Source: Sulfurimonas lithotrophica (GTDB lineage: Bacteria; Campylobacterota; Campylobacteria; Campylobacterales; Sulfurimonadaceae). Taken from it: a stretch of 36,597 bases of DNA. Below are positions 9,147 through 18,302 of the stretch, piece after piece. The notes below the pieces were generated by a model. It made no database searches and was not told where the DNA came from. It saw only the letters and a program-made list of their open reading frames with translations. Position numbers and translations under genes: made by a program. Every line of letters starts with the position of its first letter. Position 1 is the stretch's first letter. The stretch covers positions 1-36,597 of the forward strand of contig NZ_CP043618.1 of assembly GCF_009258225.1 (NCBI RefSeq), written 5' to 3'.

Positions 9147-9734
9147 ATGACAGATAGATTAAAAAAATTATTAGTTGCAGTTTTATTTGCAGCCAGTGCA
9201 TCTTATGCAGGTTCAAATGATTATACATATGATTCAAGCTCTTTAGTTGCTATTGAAGGCGGATTTACTTCTATGGAAGTAAAAAATCCTAGTAATCTTG
9301 TTACAAAAGATGATTTTGGAACTGTTGGATTAAAGATAGGTGCACAAACTCGTAATGTAAGAATGTTTGTATCTTTTAGAAATGGATTTATAGATGATGA
9401 TAATTACAATTATGATTATTTTTATATGTATGGAGCTGAACTTCAATATTTATTTAATTTTTCAACATCTGCAAACTTTTTTATAGGTGCAAGTGCAGGA
9501 CGTATAAGCTTAAGATTTGATGATGCTACCTTAAATCAACGTGATTATGCAACTAATTATACAGGTGGAGATTTAGGCTTTAATATACATATGAATGAAA
9601 ATTTTGATTTTGAACTTGGCGCAAGGTTTATTAACTTATTAGATTCAGAACATACATTAAGTGGTGTTAAGTATACATTTGATGATATTACTATGGGTTA
9701 TATGAGTATAATATTTAAATATCAGATGGATTAA
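9147..9734 (+). CDS. Outer-membrane beta-barrel protein
   Basis: A 195-residue exported protein. A signal peptide (basic MTDRLKK, hydrophobic core LLVAVLFAASA, probable cleavage after SYA at about residue 21) leads into a mature part of alternating polar and apolar residues with many aromatics, ending FKYQMD, as expected for a small eight-stranded barrel of the OmpA/opacity type. Fragments such as GGFTSMEV, AGRISLRFDD and ELGARFINLL look like barrel strands. Ribosome binding site aggaagg lies near 9136. No specific function can be assigned. Confidence 0.8.
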   Translation: MTDRLKKLLVAVLFAASASYAGSNDYTYDSSSLVAIEGGFTSMEVKNPSNLVTKDDFGTVGLKIGAQTRNVRMFVSFRNGFIDDDNYNYDYFYMYGAELQYLFNFSTSANFFIGASAGRISLRFDDATLNQRDYATNYTGGDLGFNIHMNENFDFELGARFINLLDSEHTLSGVKYTFDDITMGYMSIIFKYQMD

Positions 9735-9745
9735 TTTTTTATGAG

Positions 9746-9820
9746 TGGTGCTCGATACTGGATTTGAACCAGTGACCACCACCATGTCAAGGTGGCACTC
9801 TACCACTGAGTTAACCGAGC
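9746..9820 (-). tRNA. tRNA-Val(GAC)
   Basis: Reading the minus strand gives a 75-base cloverleaf with an encoded CCA. The acceptor stem GCTCGGT pairs with ATCGAGC (one G-T pair). The anticodon stem CCACC/GGTGG encloses the loop TTGACAT, giving anticodon GAC for valine codons GUC and GUU. The T-arm is CTGG-type with the loop TTCAAAT. It faces away from pckA. Confidence 0.95.
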
Positions 9821-9945
9821 AAAAAAGTTAGAAATAATACACAAAAATCCCTTAAAATTTACTTCTGCAAATATTTGATTTTCTTTACTTTTAATTTAGG
9901 TAAAATTAGTGATAATTTCAAATCTAAAATACCAAAAGGTAAATT

Positions 9946-11526
9946 ATGAATGTTGCAGAATTAGAAAATATTGGTTTAAAAAATGTCGGTGAAGTCTTTC
10001 ATAACCTAAGTTATGATGAACTTATCGAACATGAAGTAAACAATAAAGAGTGTGCAGTCACTAAAAAAGGTGCGACTGCTGTTGATACGGGAATCTTTAC
10101 AGGACGTAGCCCAAAAGATAAATATTTTGTAGAACGTGACCCGTCTAATAAATACATAGCTTGGGGTGATGTAAACCAAAAAGTTTCTGCTGAAATATTT
10201 GATGAATTATTAGAAGTAGCGCAGAAACAATTATCCGGAAAAAATTTATATGTTACTGATGTATTTTGCGGTTCATCTGCTGCATCTAAACGCTCAGTTC
10301 GTTTTATATCTGAAATCGCTTGGCAATCTCACTTTGTAAAAAATATGTTTATTCGTCCAAGTTCTGCAGAACTTGAAGTATTTAAAGAAGATTTTGTTGT
10401 TTTAAATGCATGTAAAGCGGTAAATGAGAAGTGGGAAGAACACGGAATGAATTCTGAAGTTTTTGTTCTTTTTGATGTTGAGAGAAATATGGCAATTATC
10501 GGCGGTACTTGGTACGGTGGTGAGATGAAAAAAGGAATTTTTTCTATGATGAACTACTGGTTGCCATTAGAAGGAAAACTACCGATGCACTGTTCTGCAA
10601 ATGTTGGAGCTGAGGGAGATACAGCACTTTTCTTTGGTTTGAGCGGTACAGGAAAAACTACTCTTAGTACTGACCCAAAACGTGCTCTAATCGGTGATGA
10701 TGAGCATGGTTGGGATAATCACGGTGTATTTAACTTTGAAGGCGGATGCTATGCTAAAGTTATTAACCTTGATGAGAAAAGTGAGCCTGAAATCTATGGA
10801 GCTATTAAAACTAACGCATTATTAGAAAACGTTGTAATGTACGGTGAAGGTGAAGTGGATTATGAAGACTCAACTAAAACTGAAAATACACGTGTATCTT
10901 ACCCGATAGAACATATTGTAAATCATAAACCTGATTTAATGGCGGGGCATCCTCAAAACATTATATTTTTAACTGCGGATGCGTTTGGTGTATTGCCTCC
11001 GGTATCAAAACTAACTCGTGATCAGGCAATGTACTACTTCTTAAGCGGATATACCGCTAAAGTTGCAGGAACGGAGCGTGGTATTACTGAGCCTGTTGCA
11101 ACTTTCTCCGCTTGTTTCGGGGAGGCTTTTTTACCTCTTCATCCAACTGTTTACGCAAAACTTCTTGGTGAAAAAATCGATAAACATAATGTAAACGTAT
11201 ATCTTGTAAACACTGGTTGGACCGGTGGTAAATACGGTGTTGGACATAGAATGAGCATCAAAGATACTCGTGCTTGTATTAATGCTATATTAGACGGAAG
11301 TATCAATGAAAGTGAATTTGATACTACTAAAACTTTCCGCCTACAAGTTCCAAAAACTTTAGGAGATATTAATCCTGATATTCTAAATCCACGTAATGCA
11401 TGGGCTGATAAAGATGAGTTTGACAGAACTCGTGACGAATTAGCTGAGATGTTTGTTGAAAACTATAAACGTTACAAAGATGGGAATGAAGATTATTCCC
11501 CATATGGACCAATAATAGGTTCTTAA
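9946..11526 (+). CDS. pckA: Phosphoenolpyruvate carboxykinase (ATP)
   Basis: A 526-residue cytoplasmic enzyme converting oxaloacetate and ATP to phosphoenolpyruvate, ADP and CO2, an anaplerotic or gluconeogenic step. Visible motifs are GRSPKDKY (53-60, substrate arginine), the metal/substrate region around [12 protein letters not shown] (186-197), the kinase-1a P-loop [10 protein letters not shown] (231-240) and the kinase-2 segment DDEHGW (251-256). The P-loop type shows the ATP-dependent family. Length is typical. Ribosome binding site aaaggt precedes the ATG. A 125-base upstream region (9821-9945) separates it from tRNA-Val and holds AT-rich -10-like sequences near 9901. Confidence 0.97.
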   Translation: MNVAELENIGLKNVGEVFHNLSYDELIEHEVNNKECAVTKKGATAVDTGIFTGRSPKDKYFVERDPSNKYIAWGDVNQKVSAEIFDELLEVAQKQLSGKNLYVTDVFCGSSAASKRSVRFISEIAWQSHFVKNMFIRPSSAELEVFKEDFVVLNACKAVNEKWEEHGMNSEVFVLFDVERNMAIIGGTWYGGEMKKGIFSMMNYWLPLEGKLPMHCSANVGAEGDTALFFGLSGTGKTTLSTDPKRALIGDDEHGWDNHGVFNFEGGCYAKVINLDEKSEPEIYGAIKTNALLENVVMYGEGEVDYEDSTKTENTRVSYPIEHIVNHKPDLMAGHPQNIIFLTADAFGVLPPVSKLTRDQAMYYFLSGYTAKVAGTERGITEPVATFSACFGEAFLPLHPTVYAKLLGEKIDKHNVNVYLVNTGWTGGKYGVGHRMSIKDTRACINAILDGSINESEFDTTKTFRLQVPKTLGDINPDILNPRNAWADKDEFDRTRDELAEMFVENYKRYKDGNEDYSPYGPIIGS

Positions 11527-11537
11527 ATTTTTAAACA

Positions 11538-11562
11538 GCAGCGCATTTTCTGCGTTGCTTTA
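11538..11562 (+). terminator. Intrinsic terminator between pckA and dedA
   Basis: An 8-bp GC-rich stem (GCAGCGCA at 11538-11545 with TGCGTTGC at 11551-11558, one G-T pair) with loop TTTTC, followed by tttatc. It lies 12 bases past the pckA stop and between convergent genes, so it could serve both, although the T tract is short in either direction. Mirror copy at 25030-25054. Confidence 0.65.
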
Positions 11563-11576
11563 TCTTCACAACTACT

Positions 11577-12146
11577 CTATTTTTTTACTTTTTTCTTAGT
11601 AGCTTTTTCCATATACAGCCATAAAAGTCCGCCAAACGTTACAAGAAGAAGTGGTGCTATCCAAGGTTTTTCACCTATGAGTTCAGCTAGTTTTATAAGA
11701 GGTGCACCTGAATAGTAAGCACCTAGTCCAACTACTAAAGCCCAAACTCCTGCAGAGAAAAAGTTAAGTATTGCAAACTTTTTAAAATCGTATTTCGTAA
11801 GTCCTATAGCAATAGGGATAAGTGTCTTTATACCATATACAAATTTTTGAAATAAAATAATCCAAGAACCGTATTTTTTCATCAATGCATGTGAGAGTGC
11901 TAATTTACGTCTGTGTTTGCGAAGTCCATCCATCATCATAGATTTTTGGTATCTTGCCATATAAAAAAGCATAACATCTCCAAGAGCATTTGCTATAAAT
12001 GCTATAAACAGCGAGGTTGTTAAATCCATTTTTCCCATATAAGAGAGTACTCCTGCGCCAAGTAGTGCTACAAAACCACCACCAAGGGAGTATAAAAAAA
12101 GCCCTATATATCCGTATGTTGCTAAATTACTAAATGTATCTTCCAA
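11577..12146 (-). CDS. DedA-family inner-membrane protein
   Basis: A 189-residue membrane protein with several hydrophobic segments (about 11-35, 42-63, 95-115, 127-150, 160-178), the layout of the DedA/SNARE-associated family. Members are linked to membrane potential and lipid (undecaprenyl phosphate or phospholipid) translocation. The central region WIILFQKFVYGIKTLIPIAIG corresponds to the conserved amphipathic segment with the F-x3-P-like motif and essential arginine or lysine of the family. Start is TTG at 12146, preceded by aggaa; it begins 9 bases after uvrB, forming an operon. The basic tail ends KKKVKK. Confidence 0.87.
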   Translation of the reverse strand: MEDTFSNLATYGYIGLFLYSLGGGFVALLGAGVLSYMGKMDLTTSLFIAFIANALGDVMLFYMARYQKSMMMDGLRKHRRKLALSHALMKKYGSWIILFQKFVYGIKTLIPIAIGLTKYDFKKFAILNFFSAGVWALVVGLGAYYSGAPLIKLAELIGEKPWIAPLLLVTFGGLLWLYMEKATKKKVKK

Positions 12147-12155
12147 AAAAATTTC

Positions 12156-14138
12156 CTATAGTTTTTTAATTTTTGCTATTTCATCTCTTAAACGTGCGGC
12201 TTCTTCAAACTCAAGATTTTTAGCCGCATCTTTCATTTTAAGTGAAAGCTCTTTGATTATTGCTTTTCTCTCTGATGCCGGCATTTTATCCAGTTTTTTA
12301 TTCTTTTGGTAAATGCCGCCGTGATCTTCAAGTTTTAAGCTCTCATCCAAAGCACGAATAGTAGTTTTTGGAGTTATACCGTGCTCTTTGTTAAAAGCAT
12401 CTTGAATCTCACGTCTGTGTTTAGTCGTACCCATAGCTCTCTGCATAGAACCTGTTATTTTATTTGCATATAAAATTACACGACCGTTTGCATTTCTTGC
12501 ACCACGACCGATAGTTTGTATAAGTGCAGTCTCACTTCTCAAAAAACCTTCTTTATCTGCATCTAGGATACCTACTAAACTAACTTCAGGTAAATCAAGC
12601 CCTTCACGAAGCAGGTTAATCCCTATCAATACATCAAATTCGCCAAGGCGAAGCGAGCGAATGATTTGATTACGCTCAATAGTATCAATATCAGAGTGCA
12701 TATATTGTACTTTGATGCCCAAATCTGCAAGGTATTTTGTAAGAGCTTCTGCCATTTTTTTTGTTAAAACGGTAATGAGTACACGCTCATTTTTAGCAGT
12801 TACTTTTTTTATCTCATCGTGAATATCTTCTACTTGGTTGTCCGAACTCTTAACTTCTATGACAGGGTCAAGCAAACCTGTAGGGCGTATTATTTGTTCA
12901 GCTTTAACAGCGGAGAGTTCTAACTCTTGTTCTGCAGGTGTAGCAGAGACAAAAAGATAATGTGGGGCTTTGTTTATGTACTCGTCTATTTTTAAAGGAC
13001 GGTTGTCAAGTGCTGAGGGCAGACGAAATCCATACTCTACAAGTACCTCTTTTCTAGCCCTGTCACCTGCATACATACCGCGATACTGAGGAAGTGAAAC
13101 GTGAGATTCATCAACGATAACCAAATAGTCTTTATGATGCAGTTCAAAGTAGTCAAGCAAAGTATATGGAGCCTCTCCCGGCTTTTTGTTTGTTAGAAGA
13201 CGTGAGTAGTTTTCAACCCCTTTACAGCTTCCCGTAGTCTCTAGCATCTCCAAGTCAAACTCTACGCGTTGTTTAAGACGTTGATATTCAACTAGTTTAT
13301 TTTCTTTTTGAAAATAATCCAATCTTTCGTCTAACTCTTCCTCTATACGCTTTATCGCAATAGCCATCTTTTCAGCCCTTACGCTAAATTGGCTGGTTGC
13401 ATAGATAGTAAAGCTTTTATGTTCTTCGAGTTTTTTATTATCAATAATGTCAAAGGTATAAATAGCCTCTATCTCGTCACCAAAAAACTCTATGCGGATT
13501 GCTTCTTGTTCAAAGTATGGTGGATATACGTCTAAACTCTCACCGTTTACGCGGATATGTCCGCTGTCAAAATAAGAGTCGTTTCTAGTGTAACCCATTT
13601 CGACTAAACGAAGCAGAAGTTTTTTTTGTTCTATCTCATCTCCTACTTCTAAAGCCTGAACCATGTTTTCATACTCTTCGGGGTCACCTAAACCGTAATT
13701 TGCAGATACTGATGCAACAACGATAACGTCATCATAAGATAAAAGGTTAGCAGTAGAAGATAGCCTCATACGCTCTAACTCATCGTTTATAGCAGAGTCT
13801 TTTTCAATGAACAGGTCTTGTCTAGGTATGTAAGCTTCGGGCTGATAATAATCATAATATGAGACAAAATATTCAACATGATTATGTGGAAAAAACTGAC
13901 GAAACTCCGAGTAAAGCTGAGCTGCCAGAGTCTTGTTGTGAGTCATTATGATAGTAGGGCGTTGTACCTTTTCTATAACACGAGCCATAGTATGTGTTTT
14001 TCCGCTTCCGGTTACACCCTCAAGTGTCTGGTATCTGTTTCCATCGAGTATAGATTTACTAAGTTTCTCTATGGCTTGTGGTTGGTCGCCTGCTGGTTGA
14101 TAAGGTGATTCTACTTTAAATAATGCTTCTTTTTTCAT
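12156..14138 (-). CDS. uvrB: Excinuclease ABC subunit UvrB
   Basis: A 660-residue damage-verifying helicase-like subunit of nucleotide excision repair; it receives DNA from UvrA and recruits UvrC. Walker A is GVTGSGKT (41-48). The beta-hairpin inserted between DNA strands is [12 protein letters not shown] (94-105). The Walker B-like VIVDESH lies near 337-343, the SATPAE motif follows, and helicase motif VI is QTIGRGAR. The C-terminal UVR domain (about 628-658, [16 protein letters not shown]) contacts UvrC. Length and all motifs are normal. It lies 29 bases after the SagB-type gene on the same strand and upstream of dedA. Confidence 0.98.
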   Translation of the reverse strand: MKKEALFKVESPYQPAGDQPQAIEKLSKSILDGNRYQTLEGVTGSGKTHTMARVIEKVQRPTIIMTHNKTLAAQLYSEFRQFFPHNHVEYFVSYYDYYQPEAYIPRQDLFIEKDSAINDELERMRLSSTANLLSYDDVIVVASVSANYGLGDPEEYENMVQALEVGDEIEQKKLLLRLVEMGYTRNDSYFDSGHIRVNGESLDVYPPYFEQEAIRIEFFGDEIEAIYTFDIIDNKKLEEHKSFTIYATSQFSVRAEKMAIAIKRIEEELDERLDYFQKENKLVEYQRLKQRVEFDLEMLETTGSCKGVENYSRLLTNKKPGEAPYTLLDYFELHHKDYLVIVDESHVSLPQYRGMYAGDRARKEVLVEYGFRLPSALDNRPLKIDEYINKAPHYLFVSATPAEQELELSAVKAEQIIRPTGLLDPVIEVKSSDNQVEDIHDEIKKVTAKNERVLITVLTKKMAEALTKYLADLGIKVQYMHSDIDTIERNQIIRSLRLGEFDVLIGINLLREGLDLPEVSLVGILDADKEGFLRSETALIQTIGRGARNANGRVILYANKITGSMQRAMGTTKHRREIQDAFNKEHGITPKTTIRALDESLKLEDHGGIYQKNKKLDKMPASERKAIIKELSLKMKDAAKNLEFEEAARLRDEIAKIKKL

Positions 14139-14167
14139 TGGTGAAATTATAGCTAAATTGGTATTTT

Positions 14168-15436
14168 CTATCTTCCGATAGCCAACATATACAAGATATT
14201 GTTTTTAGTTTCTAAAAACTCTTTTGTCTCATCATCATAGTATGCACCGATACCACTGCATCCAATACCTTGCAAATCAGATTTTATGTAAATTATCTGA
14301 GCTAAAAAACCGCTCAGTATATTAACTTTGTGATATTTTTTTACCTCATTTGATGTAAAGAAAAAAGTCACTCCGCTTTGTCCGCCTAAGTTTTGCTCCA
14401 AAGCCAAATATCTTGACTTACTTCTAAAGTCACCCTTTTTGATTAGTTCATCGTTTTTATATAAACCGCACTCCATGTTTTCTACCAGATGCAAAGTATA
14501 AAATATATCTATATTGTTTTTATTTGCAAAAGAGCAAATATATTTCATGATAAATTCAAACTCATCTCTTTTCATACTATACTGTCTAAATGCTCGTATA
14601 GAACGCCTGTTTAAAATAGCCATTTTTAGTTGTTCTTTTGGTATGTTTTCAAAAAAATCAGGCATATTAGCTGTTACATCTTCATAATTTGCCGTTTGTT
14701 TATATGCATCTTCAATAAAACTATTTGTTTCAAGATAGTCGCATCCGCTTACAAATGGTAGAGATTGTCTTAGTTTTGATACATCTTTATCTTGTGCAAA
14801 TGAGCTTTTTATAGCACAGGTAAACATCTCATCATTTCTAAATCCAAATACCGAGTTCAAAGATAATTTGTCAAAATCAAAGATTACTTCATTATCTCTT
14901 TGCATAACCGATAATGCTGCATAAATTGAGCCTAATTGATGCCCTGAATCTAAGAGTATGTAACGTATGCTTCTATCTCTGTACTTCCACGAACTTCTAA
15001 AATATACGCTTGATATTAAAAAGACTAAACCTTTTTCCTGTTTTTTATTTTTAAAGTAATATTCTACACCATCCTCGTCTATCTCTTGTAAAAGTGTTAA
15101 GCTTTCACTGTATGGCTCATAGTGGTAGATGCCATCAAGTAAACCTTTTATACCCCTTATCTGTATATAAACTTCACACGGATATAAACCTCCTGCACTA
15201 GGTACACTTCTTAGATGATAAACTCCGTTTGGATACTTTTTCTCAAATGTTATACCGCCGATAAGGTTTAAGTTCTTTAACTCATCATAATTCTCTATTT
15301 TAAAACGCTGATTAAAATGTGGGTATATTTTATGGTTTTTCGGTTGTGAGAGCCAATCTAAAAAGTGTGAATTTTTTCTTACACTCATGTAAGAATGTTT
15401 TGTTTGTTGATGAAATATCGGCATCTGTTTATCCAT
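14168..15436 (-). CDS. SagB-type nitroreductase family flavoprotein
   Basis: A 422-residue protein with two nitroreductase-like halves. The first contains the SagB hallmark [15 protein letters not shown] (76-90) and [12 protein letters not shown] (102-113). The second starts at [12 protein letters not shown] (276-287) and ends with [14 protein letters not shown]...LYMLAIGR, the usual C-terminal FMN-fold pattern. SagB/ThcOx enzymes oxidise azolines in ribosomal peptide natural products, but no YcaO cyclodehydratase or precursor peptide is present here, so the substrate is unknown. It is divergent from the globin gene across 151 bases, which might mean shared regulation. Both arms encode the same protein. 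Confidence 0.85.
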   Translation of the reverse strand: MDKQMPIFHQQTKHSYMSVRKNSHFLDWLSQPKNHKIYPHFNQRFKIENYDELKNLNLIGGITFEKKYPNGVYHLRSVPSAGGLYPCEVYIQIRGIKGLLDGIYHYEPYSESLTLLQEIDEDGVEYYFKNKKQEKGLVFLISSVYFRSSWKYRDRSIRYILLDSGHQLGSIYAALSVMQRDNEVIFDFDKLSLNSVFGFRNDEMFTCAIKSSFAQDKDVSKLRQSLPFVSGCDYLETNSFIEDAYKQTANYEDVTANMPDFFENIPKEQLKMAILNRRSIRAFRQYSMKRDEFEFIMKYICSFANKNNIDIFYTLHLVENMECGLYKNDELIKKGDFRSKSRYLALEQNLGGQSGVTFFFTSNEVKKYHKVNILSGFLAQIIYIKSDLQGIGCSGIGAYYDDETKEFLETKNNILYMLAIGR

Positions 15437-15540
15437 GTATATTACTATTTTATTTTAATAATTTTACTTTTGCATACTTTGGTATCGATTAATGAAATTT
15501 ATTATATTTAGTGATTTATATATATGTAATATATCTCGGA

Positions 15541-15582
15541 TATAATATAAGCATAATAACTTAGGATTTTATATCAAGGAGG
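15541..15582 (+). promoter_or_regulatory. Globin promoter -10 and strong ribosome binding site
   Basis: A TATAAT at 15541-15546 is followed 29 bases later by AAGGAGG (15576-15582), five bases before the globin ATG. This is the strongest Shine-Dalgarno match in the window and suggests high expression. I looked in 15437-15587 for a TTAAC-N4-GTTAA (NssR-like) or TTGAT-N4-ATCAA (FNR-like) site and saw no convincing one. Mirror at about 21010-21051. Confidence 0.55.
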
Positions 15583-15587
15583 TTATT

Positions 15588-15980
15588 ATGAAACTATCTC
15601 AAAAAACAATAGATACAGTAAAAAGAATAGCCAATCCCGTAAGTGTTAATGCTGAATCCATAGCAAAAAGAATGTATGAAATTCTTTTTGAAAAACATCC
15701 GGAAATGGAAAAGTTGTTTGATGAAGCAGGAGCTAACCATCATAAAAAGTTAGCACTTGCAGTTATAGCTTTTGTTGATTATATCGATGACTTAGACGTA
15801 TTGGAAAATACACTTGAAAAAATAGCCGTAGAACACGTAAAGAAAAATATAAAACCGGAACATTATCCTTTGATTGAAAAATCTATACTAAAAGCAATCA
15901 AAGATGTCTTAGGAGATGTGGCTACAAATGAAGTAATAGATGCTTGGAGAGAAGCTTTTTCTTTTTATCTCAAGTATTAA
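15588..15980 (+). CDS. Single-domain globin, C-terminus altered by an indel (arm A)
   Basis: A haemoglobin of the Vitreoscilla VHb / Campylobacter Cgb type, in which family members handle oxygen or detoxify nitric oxide. Proximal heme histidine H83 (IAVEHVKKN) and distal tyrosine Y30 (RMYEILFEKHPE) are visible, and EHYPLIEKSILKAIKDVLGD matches the family. In this arm the T run 15962-15966 is one short, so the protein ends FSFYLKY at 130 residues. With the arm B base restored it would continue FLSQVLIEKEKKLYKAWYL and stop at 16021, giving 144 residues. Arm A has the correct reading of the LYKAWYL tail. Confidence 0.93.
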   Translation: MKLSQKTIDTVKRIANPVSVNAESIAKRMYEILFEKHPEMEKLFDEAGANHHKKLALAVIAFVDYIDDLDVLENTLEKIAVEHVKKNIKPEHYPLIEKSILKAIKDVLGDVATNEVIDAWREAFSFYLKY

Positions 15981-16028
15981 TAGAGAAAGAGAAAAAGCTA
16001 TATAAAGCTTGGTATTTATAAAAATTTA

Positions 16029-16283
16029 TTAATATACATCATCCATATCGAAATCATTATCCGGTTCTATATTCGGTATTGAAGATAATGAATCAGGATT
16101 AATCTCCGCAGATTTTAAATCATAATCTTTTTGCATATAGAAAGTTTGCTCTTTTGCATATTTTTTTTCTTTTTCTATAGCCTTTTGGATATGCTTATCA
16201 GTTCTTTTTTCCTGTTTATTGGTATTTGAAGAAGAAAATAACACGGTATTGAATAAAATAGTAAAAATTAAAAATTTTTTCAT
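16029..16283 (-). CDS. Small exported protein of unknown function
   Basis: An 84-residue protein with an N-terminal signal-like segment (MKKFLIFTILFNTVLFSSS) and a short hydrophilic remainder rich in Lys, Gln, Asp and Glu, ending DNDFDMDDVY. No lipobox cysteine is present, so it is probably periplasmic. It is convergent with the globin, separated by 7 bases from the reconstructed globin stop at 16021. I do not recognise a family. Intact in this arm. Confidence 0.65.
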   Translation of the reverse strand: MKKFLIFTILFNTVLFSSSNTNKQEKRTDKHIQKAIEKEKKYAKEQTFYMQKDYDLKSAEINPDSLSSIPNIEPDNDFDMDDVY

Positions 16284-16427
16284 AATATATCCTTTTTAAA
16301 AAACTTATAATTAATATAATATCAAATAATACATTAATTAGATATTTAATTTTTTATCTACTTATAACTTTGTTAATAAAAATAAAATGTGTTAAAATTG
16401 CAGTATTAAACGTGTGGATGGATATTT

Positions 16428-16655
16428 ATGGAAAGTCAAACCAATCTTGAAAAACTAAATGTTAGAGTTTCTGAGATTCTACAACAATATCATTCTTTAA
16501 AATCTGAAAATGAGATGTTAAGAAGTGAATTGGTATCTCTCAAAGCAGAGCAAGAATTAAAAGATCAAGAGATTGAAAAACTGGTTCAGCAAAATGTGGA
16601 AAAAGATATGGAAATAGATGAAATAGCAAATAAGATAGAAAGCATTTTAGGATAA
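16428..16655 (+). CDS. Short coiled-coil protein upstream of zapA (ZapB-like)
   Basis: A 75-residue protein that is almost one continuous coiled coil (heptads of Leu/Ile/Val from about residue 5 to 72, for example LKSENEMLRSELVSLKAEQELKDQEIEKL). Its stop overlaps the start of zapA by one base (taatg), so the two are translated together. Size, structure and coupling suggest a ZapB-like division accessory, but this is inferred, since short coiled coils are not diagnostic by sequence. Both arms agree. Confidence 0.8.
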   Translation: MESQTNLEKLNVRVSEILQQYHSLKSENEMLRSELVSLKAEQELKDQEIEKLVQQNVEKDMEIDEIANKIESILG

Positions 16656-16879
16656 TGAGTCAAAAAATAGCTTTACATATCGGCGGGCGTAGATTTGATG
16701 TGGATGTTGATGATGATTTTGCAGATTTTTTAACAAAACAAATAGCCAAAGACTTTAACGCAGACGGAAATAATGACATAAAAGTTCTACTTCAAGCATA
16801 TATTAGAAAAAATTACGATTTGTATATTCAAGATAATAAAATGAAAGAAATGATTCAGGAGTGCGATAATTTATATTGA
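16655..16879 (+). CDS. zapA: Cell division protein ZapA
   Basis: A 74-residue protein starting MSQKIALHIGGRRFDVDVDDDF, the beta-hairpin N-terminus of ZapA proteins, which bind and bundle FtsZ filaments at mid-cell. A helical C-terminus follows (DIKVLLQAYIRKNYDLYIQDNKMKEMI). It is slightly shorter than typical ZapA (about 90-110 residues), as in many Campylobacterota. Coupled to the coiled-coil gene upstream by a one-base overlap; tRNA-Arg follows after 43 bases. Intact in this arm. Confidence 0.8.
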   Translation: MSQKIALHIGGRRFDVDVDDDFADFLTKQIAKDFNADGNNDIKVLLQAYIRKNYDLYIQDNKMKEMIQECDNLY

Positions 16880-16895
16880 TATAAGGTAAAAATGA

Positions 16896-16901
16896 TATAA
16901 T
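16896..16901 (+). promoter_or_regulatory. -10 element for tRNA-Arg
   Basis: TATAAT ends 21 bases before the mature tRNA 5' end. A TTGATA at 16876-16881 is a possible -35 box but the 14-base spacing is short. Mirror at 19693-19698. Confidence 0.5.
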
Positions 16902-16922
16902 TTCGCCCTACAAATAATGAAT

Positions 16923-16999
16923 GCGTCCATAGCTCAGCTGGATAGAGCACTGGTTTGCGGTACCAGCGGTCGGGAGTTCGAATCTCTCTGGGCGTACCA
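16923..16999 (+). tRNA. tRNA-Arg(GCG)
   Basis: A 77-base cloverleaf with encoded CCA. The acceptor stem GCGTCCA pairs with TGGGCGT, with G-T wobbles at 1-72 and 4-69. D-stem is GCTC/GAGC, and A follows GG in the D-loop, the A20 arginine identity base. Anticodon stem CTGGT/ACCAG encloses loop TTGCGGT, giving anticodon GCG for CGC and CGU. T-loop is TTCGAAT. Both arms show the same anticodon, so it is not a base-call error. Confidence 0.93.
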
Positions 17000-17122
17000 T
17001 TCGACTTTAAACTTTCCAAAAAACTAAACTTTTTCTAAAACTTTATATCCAGTTTAATAATATACTTTCTTTTTATTCTTATAATTGCTAAAATTTGTTA
17101 AATATCAACAAAGGAGATTATT

Positions 17123-18190
17123 ATGAATTTATTTTCAAAGTTAGAACTCGGAAAACTAACCCTAAAAAATAGAATTATAATGGCACCTATGACTCGATGT
17201 AGAGCAGTTGAAGATAATTGTGCAAATGATTTAATGGCAGAATATTACTCCCAAAGAGCATCAGCTGGGCTTATAATCACTGAAGCTACTCAAATCTCTA
17301 AAATGGGTATCGGTTATCTTTGTACACCGGGTATATATACCAATAAGCAGGTTGAAGCTTGGAAAAAAGTAACTAAGGCAGTTCACGCAAAAGGTAGTTT
17401 TATCTTTTTACAACTGTGGCATGTCGGAAGAGTATCTCATTCGTCTTTTTTAAACGGTAATCTTCCCGTAGCACCGTCTGCTATAAAAGTAGAAGGTGAA
17501 CATTTTACACCTGAGGGGATGCAGCCCTTTGAGACGCCAAAAGAGTTGAGTACGTCAGAGATAAACGAAATAGTGTCAGATTATGCAAATGCCGCAAAAA
17601 ATGCAATTGAAGCAGGTTTTGACGGAGTAGAAATTCATGGTGCAAACGGTTATTTGATAGACCAGTTTATCAAAGACGGCTCAAACAAGCGTAATGATGA
17701 GTATGGCGGGGCGATTGAAAACAGAGCCAGATTTTTATTTGAAGTTGTAGAAGCAGTGACAGATGCTATAGGAAGTGAAAAAACAGCTCTTAGACTCTCA
17801 CCAAGCGGTACATTTAACTCTATGAGCGATGCAAACCCTACAGAGGATTTTACATATATATGTTCTAAGTTATCAAAGTATAATTTAGCATATTTACATG
17901 TCATAGATGCATTAGAAGGCGATGTCAGACACGGAGCAAAGGTTGTCGAGTTAAAAACTCTACGGGATGCATATGATGGGGTTTTTATTGTAAACGGTGA
18001 GTATGATAAAAAAAGAGGAAATGAAGTTATTCAAAATAAGTCTGCAGATGCCGTAGCTTACGCTTCTTTATTCTTGGCAAATCCCGATTTACCAAAAAGA
18101 TTTGAGTTGGATGCATCTCTAAATACTCCTGAACAAAGTACATTTTATACACAAGATGAAAAGGGTTATACGGATTACAAAACTTTATAA
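17123..18190 (+). CDS. Old Yellow Enzyme family NADH:flavin oxidoreductase (NemA-like)
   Basis: A 355-residue FMN-dependent TIM-barrel ene-reductase that reduces activated C=C bonds or nitro groups with NAD(P)H. Visible are the N-terminal NRIIMAPMTRCRA (16-28), LQLWHVGR (97-103), the substrate-binding pair H172 and N175 with Y177 (HGANGYLIDQF), the conserved NDEYGGAIENRARF (191-204) and a C-terminal phosphate-binding region around FIVNGEYD. It resembles N-ethylmaleimide reductase. Ribosome binding site aaaggaga precedes the ATG. It is the last gene before the hinge, 102 bases away. Intact in this arm. Confidence 0.93.
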   Translation: MNLFSKLELGKLTLKNRIIMAPMTRCRAVEDNCANDLMAEYYSQRASAGLIITEATQISKMGIGYLCTPGIYTNKQVEAWKKVTKAVHAKGSFIFLQLWHVGRVSHSSFLNGNLPVAPSAIKVEGEHFTPEGMQPFETPKELSTSEINEIVSDYANAAKNAIEAGFDGVEIHGANGYLIDQFIKDGSNKRNDEYGGAIENRARFLFEVVEAVTDAIGSEKTALRLSPSGTFNSMSDANPTEDFTYICSKLSKYNLAYLHVIDALEGDVRHGAKVVELKTLRDAYDGVFIVNGEYDKKRGNEVIQNKSADAVAYASLFLANPDLPKRFELDASLNTPEQSTFYTQDEKGYTDYKTL

Positions 18191-18292
18191 AATAAGTGAA
18201 ATACAATTAAGAAAAGTTTTAGCTACAAATAGTAATTTTAGGAGTATAATTTCTGTGCGAATTGGAAAGTTTTAACTTTGTACATCGATACA

Positions 18293-18302
18293 GCTTGGCG
18301 TT
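18293..18302. other. Hinge (spacer) of the giant palindrome
   Basis: Ten bases, gcttggcgtt, separate the arms. The base flanking it on the left (18292, a) pairs with 18303 (t), and pairing then continues through the whole arm. The spacer is not self-complementary, so it would be the loop of a fold-back. It does not resemble any coding or regulatory element I know. Confidence 0.95.

Larger units (their letters stand above)
31..18292. repeat. Arm A of an 18.3 kb inverted repeat
   Basis: Reading this arm forward gives the same sequence as reading 18303-36566 in reverse complement. Paired positions sum to 36595 at the hinge and drift between 36591 and 36597 outward, so the arms differ only by small indels. 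Errors that break genes in this arm are in the HP0268-like gene (A run 130-132), miaB (T run near 1627-1629), the recombinase (two G missing after 3163), the PilM-like gene (A run 3889-3894) and the globin (T run 15962-15966). Confidence 0.98.

Noticed and set aside
15437-15587. NssR- or FNR-type operator upstream of the globin
   Set aside because: No convincing TTAAC-N4-GTTAA or TTGAT-N4-ATCAA palindrome was found; the AT-rich sequence gives only weak partial matches.
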